Shown here: positions 1-8,704 of the stretch, one piece after another
How positions within the stretch are numbered: the first letter of the stretch is position 1
How the letters are laid out: each line of letters begins with the position of its first letter
Assembly: GCF_017309185.1 (NCBI RefSeq)
Contig: NZ_JAEKJZ010000001.1
Span: 1,550,001-1,614,000, forward strand
DNA from: Roseibium aggregatum
GTDB taxonomy: Bacteria > Pseudomonadota > Alphaproteobacteria > Rhizobiales > Stappiaceae
DNA: 64,000 nt
Direction: 5' to 3'
The notes under the pieces: model-generated
The model's database searches: none
What the model saw: only the letters and a program-made list of their open reading frames with translations
Told to the model about the DNA's origin: nothing
Program-made: the position numbers and the translations under genes

Positions 1-54
1 CTCGGCATCGGCAGGCGTCCGGTCGGTTACCGCCGGACGCCTGTGCACGAGTGA

Positions 55-1134
55 TCAGTCCTGCAGAAAGTCGATCATCTCGTCCAGTATCCGGCGATGC
101 TGCGCTTCGCGCTCCTCGGTTCCCTTGACGCAGACCATTTCGTCTCCCGGCTCGTGAACCTTCAAGAGCTCATAGCCCTCCGGCTTGCAGCGCCCCATGA
201 AATCGAAGTGGCCGCCGTCGGCCAGTTCGACATGGCGCACGCGTGACGCGGGAAGTGCCGCCGCGAGCGCGCGCGATTCCAGGTTCTGATCCACCATGTC
301 GCCCCGTTCGGCGCCGAACACCAGAACGGGCACATCGAAATCTTCTAGGCTTTTGGGCGAAAGCACTTCGGTGCCGCCCAAATCGAGGCTGACGATTCGG
401 GTAACCCGGGGATCCTTGCGGGAGACCTCCATGGCCGCGCTGTCCTCTTTGGTTTCCGACACGGACCATCCGGAAAACACCGCGCAAACCTTCTTGAGCC
501 CGGCCTCCGAACAGATCGAGCGATAGCGCCGGCTGTCGAATCTCGCGCCGCCAAGCACCGCGACCGTGAACCCGCCGAGCGAATGGCCAGCCGCATAAAT
601 GCGCTTTCGGTCGATGCGGTCGCCCAGTTCGCTTGCCTCGAGCAGCCAGGTTATCAGCCGCGAAAGATCAACCGGCCGATCCCAAAGCTGCCGGGCCTGG
701 TCCGGATCGCGCAGGAAGGTGCTGGTGCCCGGATGATCGACCATTGCGACGATGAAGCCGCGCCGGGACAGCGCGGAGCCGAGCCAGGCCTGGTTGCGGG
801 TATTTCCGTATGTACCGTGCGAGACGACAAGCAGGGGAAAGACACCCTTGGCCGGAGCCGCTTCCGGGTCCGCGTCCGGCATTTGCCAGACCTTGCTGGT
901 TCCGAGCGGTTGATGGACTTCCGGCGTCGCTGTCGGATACCAGACGCGGCCGGACAGTGGCCGGTCTGTCCGGGCGTCGGCGATCTCGATCCTGGCGGTC
1001 CCCGGGCCATAGGGAAGGGACGCTTCTTCGGCTCGCGCATGCGCGGCGCTCAAGAGAGGCAAGCCGATCGTCAGAAAAAGGGCGACGGCGGCCAGTCCGG
1101 CCCGGCAACGGGCGGCTGTGGAATATGTCTGCAT
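55..1134 (-). CDS. Secreted alpha/beta hydrolase (dienelactone hydrolase / PAF-acetylhydrolase-like)
   Basis: A 359-residue protein with an N-terminal hydrophobic stretch (about residues 12-30) ending in an AHARA-like signal peptidase site, so it is probably exported. The fold is alpha/beta hydrolase: an oxyanion-type VSHGTYG segment at about 104-110, the nucleophile elbow GHSLGG at 183-188 (Ser185), and a late GGHFDF histidine segment. These features match bacterial esterases related to dienelactone hydrolases and platelet-activating-factor acetylhydrolases; the substrate cannot be read from the sequence. It is divergent from an AraC-type regulator whose start lies about 140 bp away, and a 12-bp inverted repeat sits between them, which suggests the regulator controls this gene. 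Confidence 0.85.
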   Translation of the reverse strand: MQTYSTAARCRAGLAAVALFLTIGLPLLSAAHARAEEASLPYGPGTARIEIADARTDRPLSGRVWYPTATPEVHQPLGTSKVWQMPDADPEAAPAKGVFPLLVVSHGTYGNTRNQAWLGSALSRRGFIVAMVDHPGTSTFLRDPDQARQLWDRPVDLSRLITWLLEASELGDRIDRKRIYAAGHSLGGFTVAVLGGARFDSRRYRSICSEAGLKKVCAVFSGWSVSETKEDSAAMEVSRKDPRVTRIVSLDLGGTEVLSPKSLEDFDVPVLVFGAERGDMVDQNLESRALAAALPASRVRHVELADGGHFDFMGRCKPEGYELLKVHEPGDEMVCVKGTEEREAQHRRILDEMIDFLQD

Positions 1135-1211
1135 GGGATCTCCGGGGGATGAGTTTTGACCGTCCGAACTTGGGGCGTGTCACCTGGACTTGACAATCGC
1201 CTGGCAGCCGT

Positions 1212-1245
1212 TGTCCTGTCCTCGATCGCGATTGAGGACAGGACA
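1212..1245. promoter_or_regulatory. 12-bp perfect inverted repeat between hydrolase and AraC gene (candidate operator)
   Basis: TGTCCTGTCCTC at 1212-1223 is repeated exactly in inverted orientation at 1234-1245, with a 10-bp spacer. Each arm also contains a tandem TGTCC half-site. Its position in the divergent intergenic region, upstream of both the hydrolase and the AraC-type gene, suggests an operator. There is no T-run, so a terminator is less likely. Confidence 0.5.
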
Positions 1246-1273
1246 TGCAGGAGTATCCGGTGACAGATCGGCC

Positions 1274-2311
1274 ATGATCAGCATTCCCGTTTCCTTCCTC
1301 GTGTCCGTGGTTTTCCTCGCACTGGCCGTCTCGATGGCGGTCCGCCCCATGCTGCCGACCCTGCCGCGCGCTCTCTTCGCTGCGACCTTTCTGGTTCTGG
1401 CGCTTGAGACAAGCCTGGTCGGCATTCGCTATGTCCTGGCGACGCAGGCCTTCCTGCCCATTCAGCGGACCTTGCCGGTCTGGAGCGCGCCTCTGCTGTT
1501 TTTGTCCTTTGCAGCGCTGACGGCGTCTGCCGGCAAGGTCGTCCGGTGGATCGCGGTGAATGCCGGGGCCGCTCTTGCCGTCAGTCTGGCGATGCTGCTT
1601 CCGGTGCGGTCCGTCGGATACGTCGATCTCCTGATCGAAGCGACCGTTGCCGTCTATTTGTTCCTGCTCCTGCGGTTATGGCGCCGCGGGCCGGACGCCT
1701 TCGGCGCGGCGCCGACCCATCTCGGCCCGCTGCTGCACCGGGTCCTGGCCGGGGCGATCGGGATCTTGTTCGCGGTTCTGGTCCTCGATACGCTGATCGC
1801 GGTTTTTCTGTCGTTCCGGAAGGAAGAAGCGGCGGCGTTCACCATTTCCGCGGCGAGCCTCGCGTTCGTGGCGGGGGCTGTGGCCCTTGCCATCCTCGGT
1901 TTCCGGTCCGCTGCACCGGGACAGAGCCGTCAACGGACCACAGAGGAGGAAGACGATTGGAGGCGGATTGCCGGCGCGGCCCGGCGCCTGCTGTTGGACA
2001 AGGAACTGTTCCGCGATACAGACCTGACCCTGACCCGGCTTGCGCGCAGGACCGGAGTGTCTGACAGGGACCTGTCACGCGCGATCAATCAGGTGGAAGG
2101 GGTCAACGTCAGCCAGTTTGTCAACGCGATCCGTTTGCAGGAAGCGGCGTCACTGCTCACACGGACAAGCGAATCGGTCTCCACCATTCAGGAGAAGGCC
2201 GGTTTCCTGACCCGATCTAATTTTTACAGGGAGTTTCAGAAGCAGTTCGGCGTTGCGCCCGCGCAATACCGAAAACAGGCTCATTCGTCCGGCAAAACGC
2301 TTTCGAAATAA
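1274..2311 (+). CDS. AraC-family transcriptional regulator with N-terminal membrane domain
   Basis: The C-terminal 100 residues form a typical AraC/XylS double helix-turn-helix: LTRLARRTGVSDRDLSRAIN is the first HTH, and a segment with EKAGFLTRSNFYREFQKQFG, then PAQYRK, is the second. The N-terminal ~220 residues hold about seven hydrophobic segments, so this is the membrane-bound AraC type rather than a cupin sensor. The open frame extends upstream to a TTG at 1190. The ATG at 1274, which leads straight into the first transmembrane segment, is the more natural start and gives 345 residues. It is divergent from the secreted hydrolase and overlaps the 3' end of the convergent metallopeptidase by 31 bp. 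The ligand is unknown. Confidence 0.85.
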   Translation: MISIPVSFLVSVVFLALAVSMAVRPMLPTLPRALFAATFLVLALETSLVGIRYVLATQAFLPIQRTLPVWSAPLLFLSFAALTASAGKVVRWIAVNAGAALAVSLAMLLPVRSVGYVDLLIEATVAVYLFLLLRLWRRGPDAFGAAPTHLGPLLHRVLAGAIGILFAVLVLDTLIAVFLSFRKEEAAAFTISAASLAFVAGAVALAILGFRSAAPGQSRQRTTEEEDDWRRIAGAARRLLLDKELFRDTDLTLTRLARRTGVSDRDLSRAINQVEGVNVSQFVNAIRLQEAASLLTRTSESVSTIQEKAGFLTRSNFYREFQKQFGVAPAQYRKQAHSSGKTLSK

Positions 2312-3159
2312 AGCGCCGCAAAGCCTGCCAGCAATTCGTGGCAGAAAACGGCTTCGCGCTTGTCCGGATCCCAGAACGCGTTTGCCTCGCCACAGGACGC
2401 CGCCCGGAAGGTGACCGGGTGGGGCAGGGTGTACAAGGTGTCCAACTCGCCGGCGACCCGTTCCAGTATTCCGGTTTCCTTCAAGAACACCGCCAGTGTC
2501 TCCAGTCCCTCCGGTGGCGGGTCGTGCGCGACCGTGATTTTTCCGGAAGGCGTGTCCTCCTGCCGCAGATAAGGCTCTGTCGCGTAGTCCCAGGAGCCGG
2601 CCACCTGTTCGTAGTCGAAAGCGCAGCTCTCGATCCGTTCCCGCGGCAATCCGAGATCCAGGGCGAGTTCCAGAAACGCGTCTTCGTCGGCACCGACCAT
2701 GAGGCAAAGCATCCGGTAGCCGCGTTGCCTGTCCAGGTCGTGGTCGCCGTAAAAGGTCAGAAAGTCGTCGTCGTGCTCGGAGAACAGAAACCAGCCGATC
2801 ATCGCGTTGGTGAGAAGAAGGTCCGTGTTGCCGGTATCGTCCGCCAGCATGGAGACGGTCGCCAGGTTGTCCGCCGCGTCTTCCTCCTGAGCGAGCACGG
2901 GAAGTTCCAGCTCGGACACCAGCATGTGCCCGCCTTCATGGTAGACAGTGAACAGCGCATTGCCCGCGACAAACACCAGAAGCTCTTCGAGGTCTTGCGG
3001 CGCCAGTTCGCTCAGCTCGGTTTCGAGGTCTTTGAAACCGCCGTCGGCTTCTTGGGCGGCGCTTGGCGACGGAAAGATCGGCAGCCAGAGGCATAGCGCG
3101 AGAGACGACCAGAAAAGCAAGGCGGGCAGGCTCTTCAAGGAGACGGAAAGGCGGATCAT
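2281..3159 (-). CDS. DUF4344-type secreted metallopeptidase
   Basis: Read from the ATG at 3159 this is a 292-residue protein whose first ~35 residues are a signal peptide (charged start, long hydrophobic core, PSPSAAQEA cleavage region). The frame runs open further upstream, but that extension has no signal-like sequence. An HExxH-type zinc motif, HEGGH, lies at about residues 74-78, followed about 15 residues later by an acidic EEDAAD segment that can supply the third ligand. This arrangement is characteristic of the DUF4344 putative metallopeptidase family (PF14247). Its substrate is unknown. It converges on the AraC-type regulator, overlapping its last 31 bp. Confidence 0.8.
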   Translation of the reverse strand: MIRLSVSLKSLPALLFWSSLALCLWLPIFPSPSAAQEADGGFKDLETELSELAPQDLEELLVFVAGNALFTVYHEGGHMLVSELELPVLAQEEDAADNLATVSMLADDTGNTDLLLTNAMIGWFLFSEHDDDFLTFYGDHDLDRQRGYRMLCLMVGADEDAFLELALDLGLPRERIESCAFDYEQVAGSWDYATEPYLRQEDTPSGKITVAHDPPPEGLETLAVFLKETGILERVAGELDTLYTLPHPVTFRAASCGEANAFWDPDKREAVFCHELLAGFAALYFESVLPDE

Positions 3160-3391
3160 TCCGGCGCGGGCCTTTGCTGCTGGCGGCTGAGATCTGAAAG
3201 CTGTGCCGGGAAGATATGCCTTGAAGCCCGGTATTTCCAGCGGGATCGCGAAAGACGTTGAGGCCGTCGACATAAAACTGTCATCGCCGTCCCCCCTTGC
3301 GGGGCGCGGGTGCCCCGGTTATTAAGGCCGCGAAATTTCCGACATTCCGGACCGGAAAAACGGTCCGCTCATAAACGAGAAAGACGAACCC

Positions 3392-3814
3392 ATGGCGATT
3401 GAACGCACCTTTTCGATGATCAAGCCGGACGCAACCAAACGCAACCTGACCGGCGCCATCACCGCCAAGCTGGAAGAAGCCGGCCTGCGCGTGGTCGCCT
3501 CCAAGCGTGTATGGATGTCCCTGCGCGAAGCTGAAGCTTTTTATGCGGTCCACAAGGAACGCCCGTTTTTCGGCGAGCTGACCGAATTCATGTCCTCTGG
3601 CCCGACCGTCGTTCAGGTTCTCGAAGGCGAAAACGCTGTCGTCAAGAACCGTGAAGTGATGGGCGCGACCAACCCGGCCGAAGCCGCCGAAGGCACCATC
3701 CGCAAGGAATTCGCCCTGTCGATCGGCGAAAACTCCGTTCACGGTTCCGATGCACCGGAAACGGCGGCCGAAGAAATCGCTTTCTGGTTCTCCGGCACCG
3801 AAATCGTCGGCTGA
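3392..3814 (+). CDS. ndk: Nucleoside diphosphate kinase
   Basis: A complete 140-residue NDP kinase, which transfers the gamma-phosphate from NTPs to NDPs through a phosphohistidine. The N-terminal FSMIKPDA segment and the active-site NSVHGSD, with the catalytic histidine at residue 117, are intact, and the length is normal for the family. The ATG at 3392 begins the conserved [10 protein letters not shown] start. It is monocistronic in this window and is followed by a GC-rich hairpin at 3886-3911. Confidence 0.98.
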   Translation: MAIERTFSMIKPDATKRNLTGAITAKLEEAGLRVVASKRVWMSLREAEAFYAVHKERPFFGELTEFMSSGPTVVQVLEGENAVVKNREVMGATNPAEAAEGTIRKEFALSIGENSVHGSDAPETAAEEIAFWFSGTEIVG

Positions 3815-3885
3815 TTGACCGCGCCGATGTCTGATGGGGCCGGCCCCATCGAGACCGGCTCGAACCTGACCAAGCTCATGCAAAT

Positions 3886-3911
3886 TGAGAGGCGCCCGGC
3901 GGCGCCTCTCA
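3886..3911 (+). terminator. GC-rich hairpin downstream of ndk
   Basis: An 11-bp perfect stem, TGAGAGGCGCC with GGCGCCTCTCA, around a CGGC loop. There is no T-tract after it, so it may be a Rho-independent-like terminator of weak type or an mRNA-stabilising stem. A near copy of the same stem occurs at 4145-4164. Confidence 0.5.
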
Positions 3912-3934
3912 GACTGTTGACAAACCCTCGGAAG

Positions 3935-4118
3935 GTCATTCCGGACAAGTACAGCAAAGCTGCGCGCAGATCTGGAAACCAGAAATCTTCTGCGCCAATG
4001 GCGCTCAATACTCAAATTACATCATATAGATATGAGAGAAGGTGCTCGCTGCCGCTCGCGCTTGTCAGCCGGATTCCGGCTCACGCGACACCGCTTCGCG
4101 GCGCGCGGGCCGGAATGA
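3935..4118. repeat. Pair of inverted REP-like palindromic elements
   Basis: The 406-bp gap between ndk and the oxidoreductase holds no gene. It carries two degenerate members of a dispersed palindrome family. The forward copy at 3935-3977 starts GTCATTCCGGACAAG and continues to a GCGCAGATCTGG-like end. The reversed copy at 4071-4118 reads on the complementary strand as GTCATTCCGGCC, then CGCGAAGCG, then GAGCCGGAATC. Related copies occur at 6381-6415, 8480-8504, 8591-8629 and 12636-12667. Opposed pairs of this kind resemble bacterial REP/BIME arrangements. Confidence 0.6.
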
Positions 4119-4141
4119 CTACGTGAGGATTGTCAGGAAGC

Positions 4142-4174
4142 TGGGAGGCGCCCGGTGGCGCCTCTCTTTGTTTT
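4142..4174 (+). terminator. Rho-independent terminator-like hairpin
   Basis: Stem GAGGCGCC (4145-4152), loop CGGT, stem GGCGCCTC (4157-4164), followed by TCTTTGTTTT. The stem is almost identical to the hairpin after ndk, so the REP-like pair is bracketed by two copies of the same terminator-like stem. It lies about 50 bp upstream of the oxidoreductase start. Confidence 0.6.
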
Positions 4175-4220
4175 CAAGCAGCAAGGCTCTAAAGTCATCT
4201 GAGCAAACGCCACCAGATGG

Positions 4221-6326
4221 ATGCCAATGACCCAGCAGCCGCCGAAAAGCACCTTCACCGCCTGTCCGCACGACTGTCCCTCGACCTGCGCACTGGACGT
4301 GCATTTCTATCCCCATGGAGACATACGCCGGCTAAACGGGGCAAAGGACAATGCCTATACCCAGGGGGTCATCTGCGCCAAGGTGGCGCGCTATCCGGAG
4401 CGGCTTTATCACCCGGATCGCCTGCTGAACCCGCTGCGCCGCGCTGGCAAAAAGGGAGAGGGACGCTTTGAGGAGATCTCCTGGGAGGCCGCGCTTGACC
4501 TGATCGCTGAAAAATTCCTCGCGGCGGAGGCGGAATTCGGCGCCGAAAGCGTCTGGCCTTATCATTACGCGGGAACAATGGGGCTTGTGCAGCGCGACAG
4601 CATTCACCGCCTGCGCCACGCCAAGGGGTATTCGCGCCAGTTCGACAGCTTCTGCACCAACATGGCCTGGACCGGCTACGTTGCGGGAACCGGAAAACTT
4701 GCCGGGCCCGATCCGCGCGAGATGGCGGTTTCAGACCAGGTCGTCATCTGGGGCACCAACCCGGTCGCGACACAGGTCAACGTCATGACCCACGCGATCG
4801 CCGCGCGCAAAAAGCGGGGCGCCAGGATTGTCGTTGTCGATGTCTACGAGACCGAGACGATGAAACAGGCCGATATCGGGCTGGTGCTGAAACCCGGCAC
4901 CGACGCCGCCCTTGCCTGTGCGATCATGCATGTGCTCTTCCGCGACGGGCATGCCGACCGCGCGTATCTGGAGAAATACACCGACTGTCCCGCGGACCTT
5001 GAGGCGCATCTCAAGACCAGGACACCGGTGTGGGCGGCTGAGATCACGGGGCTTCACGCAGCACAGATCGAAGAGCTGGCCAGGCTGATCGGCGAGGTCA
5101 AAAAAACCTATTTCCGCCTCGGCTACGGTTTCACCCGCTCGCGTAACGGGGCTGTCGGGATGCATGCGGCCGCGTCGATTGCGGCGGTGACCGGCGCCTG
5201 GCAATATGAAGGTGGCGGCGCCTTTCACAACAACGGCGCGATCTACCAGCTCAACAAGGAAATGATCGAGGCCGGCTCCTTGAGGGACCCGGGTGTGCGT
5301 ATTCTCGACCAGAGCCTGATCGGCCGTATCCTGAAAGGAGACGAGACCGCGCTTTTGGGCGGGCCGCCGGTCAAGGCCATGCTGATCCAGAACACCAACC
5401 CTGCCTCGGTCGCCCCGGAGCAGGAACTGGTCAAGCAGGGGTTCGCGCGCGAGGATCTGTTCACGGTGGTGCACGAGCAGTTCATGACCGAGACCGCGGC
5501 CCTTGCCGATATCGTGCTGCCGGCGACCCAGTTCCTGGAGCATGACGACATCTACAAGGGCGGCGGCCATCAGTATCTGATGCTGGGGCCCAAGGCGGTT
5601 GAGCCGCCGGAAGGTCCGAGAGAAAACCTGTTCGTTCTCAATGAGATTGCGAAAAGAGTTGAAGCGAAATCTCATCCTGGTTTCGATATGAGCGCGCGCG
5701 AGCATATCGACTGGATGCTGACGAACTCCGGCTATGGCACGCTGGCTGATCTGGAGGCGGGCAAGTGGATCGATCTGCAGCCGGACTTCGAGACCGCGCA
5801 TTACCTGAACGGCTTCTCGCATGCCGACGGCAAGTTCCGGTTCAGACCGGATTGGGGCCGGTCGCCGTCGCCGAACAAGCCGGAGGGCGGTGTGGTCTTC
5901 GGTTCGTCCCGGACTATGCCGGAACTGCCGGACCAGTGGGACAGCATCGAGAGCGCCGATGCGGAGCACCCCTTCCGTCTGGTGACGGCCCCGGCACGGT
6001 CTTTCCTGAACTCGACCTTCAACGAGACGGATGGATCCAGGAAAAAGGAAGGCCGGCCCGAGGTCTGGCTGCGGCCCGAGGAGGCGGCGCGCTACGGCAT
6101 TGAGGACGGAGCAAAGGTCCGAATGGGCAACCGGCGCGGTGCGGTCACGCTCCACGCACGGCTGGTCGCAACGGTCGCGCCTGGAACGGTCATCTCCGAA
6201 GGCCTCTGGCCGAACGAGGCTTTCGAAGACGGCAGGGGCATTAACACGCTGACCGGCGCCGACCCGGTCGCTCCCTACGGCGGCGTCGCCTATCACGACA
6301 CGGCGGTTTGGCTGCGGGCGGTTTAG
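4221..6326 (+). CDS. Molybdopterin-containing oxidoreductase (DMSO reductase family)
   Basis: A 701-residue catalytic subunit of the DMSO-reductase superfamily. Near the N-terminus a Cys cluster (Cys15, Cys19, Cys23 and Cys52, spacing C-x3-C-x3-C-x28-C) can bind one [4Fe-4S] cluster. It is followed by the molybdopterin domain and a C-terminal molydopterin-dinucleotide-binding domain (RFRPDWG region onward, ending in the GINTLTGADP segment). There is no twin-arginine leader, so the enzyme is probably cytoplasmic. No electron-transfer or membrane-anchor subunit genes are adjacent, so the physiological donor and substrate are unknown. A second in-frame ATG lies two codons downstream. Related enzymes include formate dehydrogenase-like and biotin sulfoxide reductase-like proteins. 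Confidence 0.88.
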   Translation: MPMTQQPPKSTFTACPHDCPSTCALDVHFYPHGDIRRLNGAKDNAYTQGVICAKVARYPERLYHPDRLLNPLRRAGKKGEGRFEEISWEAALDLIAEKFLAAEAEFGAESVWPYHYAGTMGLVQRDSIHRLRHAKGYSRQFDSFCTNMAWTGYVAGTGKLAGPDPREMAVSDQVVIWGTNPVATQVNVMTHAIAARKKRGARIVVVDVYETETMKQADIGLVLKPGTDAALACAIMHVLFRDGHADRAYLEKYTDCPADLEAHLKTRTPVWAAEITGLHAAQIEELARLIGEVKKTYFRLGYGFTRSRNGAVGMHAAASIAAVTGAWQYEGGGAFHNNGAIYQLNKEMIEAGSLRDPGVRILDQSLIGRILKGDETALLGGPPVKAMLIQNTNPASVAPEQELVKQGFAREDLFTVVHEQFMTETAALADIVLPATQFLEHDDIYKGGGHQYLMLGPKAVEPPEGPRENLFVLNEIAKRVEAKSHPGFDMSAREHIDWMLTNSGYGTLADLEAGKWIDLQPDFETAHYLNGFSHADGKFRFRPDWGRSPSPNKPEGGVVFGSSRTMPELPDQWDSIESADAEHPFRLVTAPARSFLNSTFNETDGSRKKEGRPEVWLRPEEAARYGIEDGAKVRMGNRRGAVTLHARLVATVAPGTVISEGLWPNEAFEDGRGINTLTGADPVAPYGGVAYHDTAVWLRAV

Positions 6327-6380
6327 GATGCGCCGGTAAGAACCTTGCCCGCCGGGTGTCGGGAGCCTGCACCTCTCGGC

Positions 6381-6415
6381 GTCATCCCGGCCAAGCGAAG
6401 CGCGAGCCGGGATCG
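6381..6415. repeat. REP-like palindromic element
   Basis: Forward copy of the dispersed family: GTCATCCCGGCCAAGCGAAG followed by CGCGAGCCGGGATC. CCCGG at 6386-6390 can pair with CCGGG at 6407-6411. It lies in the 275-bp gap between the oxidoreductase and the DUF983 gene, where no other feature was found. Confidence 0.65.
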
Positions 6416-6601
6416 GAGAGCCGCGAACACTTTACTTGTCTGATCGACACCTCGGCTCGCCGGCCCTGGATTTCTACTGTGCTCCGTCCGAAGAAACTAT
6501 CGTGGGAGGCGGGACGCCGAGGGGTAAAATTCAGCGCTTATCGGCTCACGGACGGGACGGCGAGTAGTCGAATTACTGCCTCCAGATCAATCGAGAGGAT
6601 G

Positions 6602-6994
6602 CTAGTTTGGAGCCTCGCCGGTCTCCAGCCGGCCTTCCTCCGCCTTGTAGAAATACTGGCTTGCCACCAGCCAGCCCTTCAAGGGCCGGAGGATCGGGAT
6701 GCAGGTCAGGAGAATAAGAGGCAGGGTAGTAATCAGGTGGACCCAGTAGGGCGCCTGAAATGCGACTTCCAGCCAGATGGCGAAGCCGACGGCGGGCACA
6801 CAGCCGAAACAGATGACGAAGAAGGCCGGTCCGTCCGCCGGGTCCGCGAAGCTGAAGTCGAGACCGCATTTGTCGCATTTGGGCTGCAGGGTCAGGAACC
6901 CCTTGAACAGCTTGCCCTCACCGCAGCGCGGGCAGCGGCCCTTGATACCGGTCTGAACCGGAGGAAGCTTGGGCCAGGTCTGGGGATCGCTCAT
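6602..6994 (-). CDS. DUF983 family membrane protein
   Basis: A 130-residue protein with an N-terminal zinc-ribbon-like pair of motifs (CPRCGEGKLF and CDKCGLDF) followed by two hydrophobic transmembrane segments, the standard architecture of DUF983 proteins, which are widespread in Alphaproteobacteria and of unknown function. The frame is open far upstream. The start at 6994 (MSDPQTW) is chosen because a GGAAGG ribosome-binding sequence lies about 7 nt before it, whereas the ATG at 7000 is too close to that site. It stands alone, in the same orientation as the downstream BNR-repeat gene. Confidence 0.85.
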   Translation of the reverse strand: MSDPQTWPKLPPVQTGIKGRCPRCGEGKLFKGFLTLQPKCDKCGLDFSFADPADGPAFFVICFGCVPAVGFAIWLEVAFQAPYWVHLITTLPLILLTCIPILRPLKGWLVASQYFYKAEEGRLETGEAPN

Positions 6995-7225
6995 TATCAT
7001 GCCTTCCGAATGCATTGGGAGCGGGCTGCATATCCCGCGCCTGCCGGTTCGAACATGCGTGAATTTGTCCTTCCCCCTTTTTCGCGACCGTAGAAAACCT
7101 TCGGTTCGCGATTGACCTTTTCTTTCAGGGGCGCTCTTTTGCGGGCGTTGCGTGGAAAAACGGGGCTCGGGCTGGAAGAACCGGAACTGTGACCGGCGTA
7201 AAGTCAACTTCCCGTGAGACCGCCT

Positions 7226-8386
7226 TCACACCCGGTCCATCGCCTCGACCGACAGAATTGTCGGCAGATGCCGGGCGATTTCCTGCCAGCTCTCGCCTTC
7301 GTCGAGACTGGCGAAGACCGAGCCGGTGTTGGTGCCGAAGTACAAGCCTGCCGGGTCGCGACTGTCTCCCGCCATGGCCTGTCTCAGCACGGTAAAGAAA
7401 CAGGCGGTCTGGGGCAGGCCATGCCGCCGGGCCTGCCAGGTTCGCCCGCCGTCGCTGGATTTCCACACGGCTGCGGCTGCGTCCGGCGGGTAGCGGCCCC
7501 TGGTGTCACCGTTGAGCGGCACCGTCCAGAGCGTTTCTGCATGGCGTGGATGCACCCGGAGCGGAAAGCCGAAAGCGGACGGCAGGCCGCCGGTGATATC
7601 GTCCCAGCTTCGGCCGCCATCGGCGGAACGGAACACGCCGTGGTGGTTCTGCTGATAAAGCAGGTCGCCGTCTCCCGGCGCGCGCATCATGTTGTGGACG
7701 CAGTGTCCGGTCTCGCCGTCTCGCGGGGCTGCCGGGTGATCGTGGCCTTCGCACTGTGCCGCGTTGGAAAGCCTGTTTCGCCGTTCCCAGCTTTTTCCGC
7801 CGTCCTCGCTGGCGAAGACCCCGGCCGCCGAGATCGCGATCCAGAGCTTTTGCGGGTCTTGCGGATCGGAAACGATGGTGTGGAGCACCAGCCCGGCCGC
7901 ACCGGGATTCCAACTGTCGGAGGAGGGATGGTTGGCGAGGCCGTCCAGGTGTTCGAAAGTCACGCCGCGGTCCTGGCTCGCGAGAAATTTCGCCGGTTTC
8001 GTGCCCGCGTAGAGCGTGCCATGGGCGAAGCCAAGCGACCAGATCTGCGTGAACATGTCACCGAAGGGAGGGTTTTGCGGTTCCCAATTCAGAAATTTCG
8101 CCGTTTCCGGATCGTTCGCAGCCCAGTCGTCCAGCGTGCCTTTCGTCAGCCTGGTGACTTCCCAGGTCTCACCGCCGTCGGTGGAGCGCCAGACGCCGGC
8201 CCCGTTCCAGTCGCCGCCGCCGCCGGCCCAGATCGTGCCGCTGTCGCCATCTCCGATGACGTGATTGATCGGCCAGCCGTCGCAAAAGGGTCCGCGCACT
8301 GTCCAACCGGTCCTGTCCGTCCCGCCACAAATCAGGAACGCGCCCTTGGTGGTGCCAATGAGCAGGCTGATCTCCCCATTTGCCAT
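7226..8386 (-). CDS. BNR/Asp-box repeat protein (sialidase/sortilin-like beta-propeller)
   Basis: A 386-residue protein with repeated Asp-box motifs: STDGGETW, SQDRGVTF, SEDGGKSW, SADGGRSW, SSDGGRTW and SLDEGESW, i.e. six visible copies. These mark a BNR-type beta-propeller as in sialidases, sortilin (VPS10) and photosystem-stability-like proteins. The start at 8386 (MANGEISL) is preceded by GGAGG at good spacing, and there is no signal peptide, so it is predicted to be cytoplasmic. No catalytic sialidase residues could be assigned, so enzymatic activity should not be assumed. No clear partner is adjacent. Confidence 0.85.
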   Translation of the reverse strand: MANGEISLLIGTTKGAFLICGGTDRTGWTVRGPFCDGWPINHVIGDGDSGTIWAGGGGDWNGAGVWRSTDGGETWEVTRLTKGTLDDWAANDPETAKFLNWEPQNPPFGDMFTQIWSLGFAHGTLYAGTKPAKFLASQDRGVTFEHLDGLANHPSSDSWNPGAAGLVLHTIVSDPQDPQKLWIAISAAGVFASEDGGKSWERRNRLSNAAQCEGHDHPAAPRDGETGHCVHNMMRAPGDGDLLYQQNHHGVFRSADGGRSWDDITGGLPSAFGFPLRVHPRHAETLWTVPLNGDTRGRYPPDAAAAVWKSSDGGRTWQARRHGLPQTACFFTVLRQAMAGDSRDPAGLYFGTNTGSVFASLDEGESWQEIARHLPTILSVEAMDRV

Positions 8387-8479
8387 CGCCGGTCCTCCCA
8401 TTGCCGTAGCGGAAGCCTATCACAGGCGAGGGCGGGCGGGGAGTGTCGCAGACAAACTACGGCTGGCATCCGGTACTAT

Positions 8480-8629
8480 CCCGGGCAAGCGGAGCGCGAT
8501 CCGGTGCCTAATCATTTCCAGAACAATCAATCGATAAACAGCTTGAGAAAATCTGTTGCTGCTGAAGCGGTTGGAGAGGCGAGCAGGCCGAATCTCCGCT
8601 TGCGCTCGGTCCGGGGTGACAAACACAGG
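8480..8629. repeat. Second inverted pair of REP-like elements
   Basis: The 318-bp gap between the BNR gene and the DUF808 gene contains no gene. A forward copy, CCCGGGCAAGCGGAGCGCGA followed by TCCGG, lies at 8480-8504. A reversed copy lies at 8591-8629, reading on the complement as GTCACCCCGGACCGAGCGCA and then AGCGGAGATTCGG. As at 3935-4118 the two copies face each other, about 85 bp apart. Confidence 0.6.
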
Positions 8630-8704
8630 CTTGAGGCAACAGACTGCTCGTCGCCTGAAGCTTGAGGCTGCGGTGAAGATCAGACGTACTTCCTTTCCGA
8701 CGAA

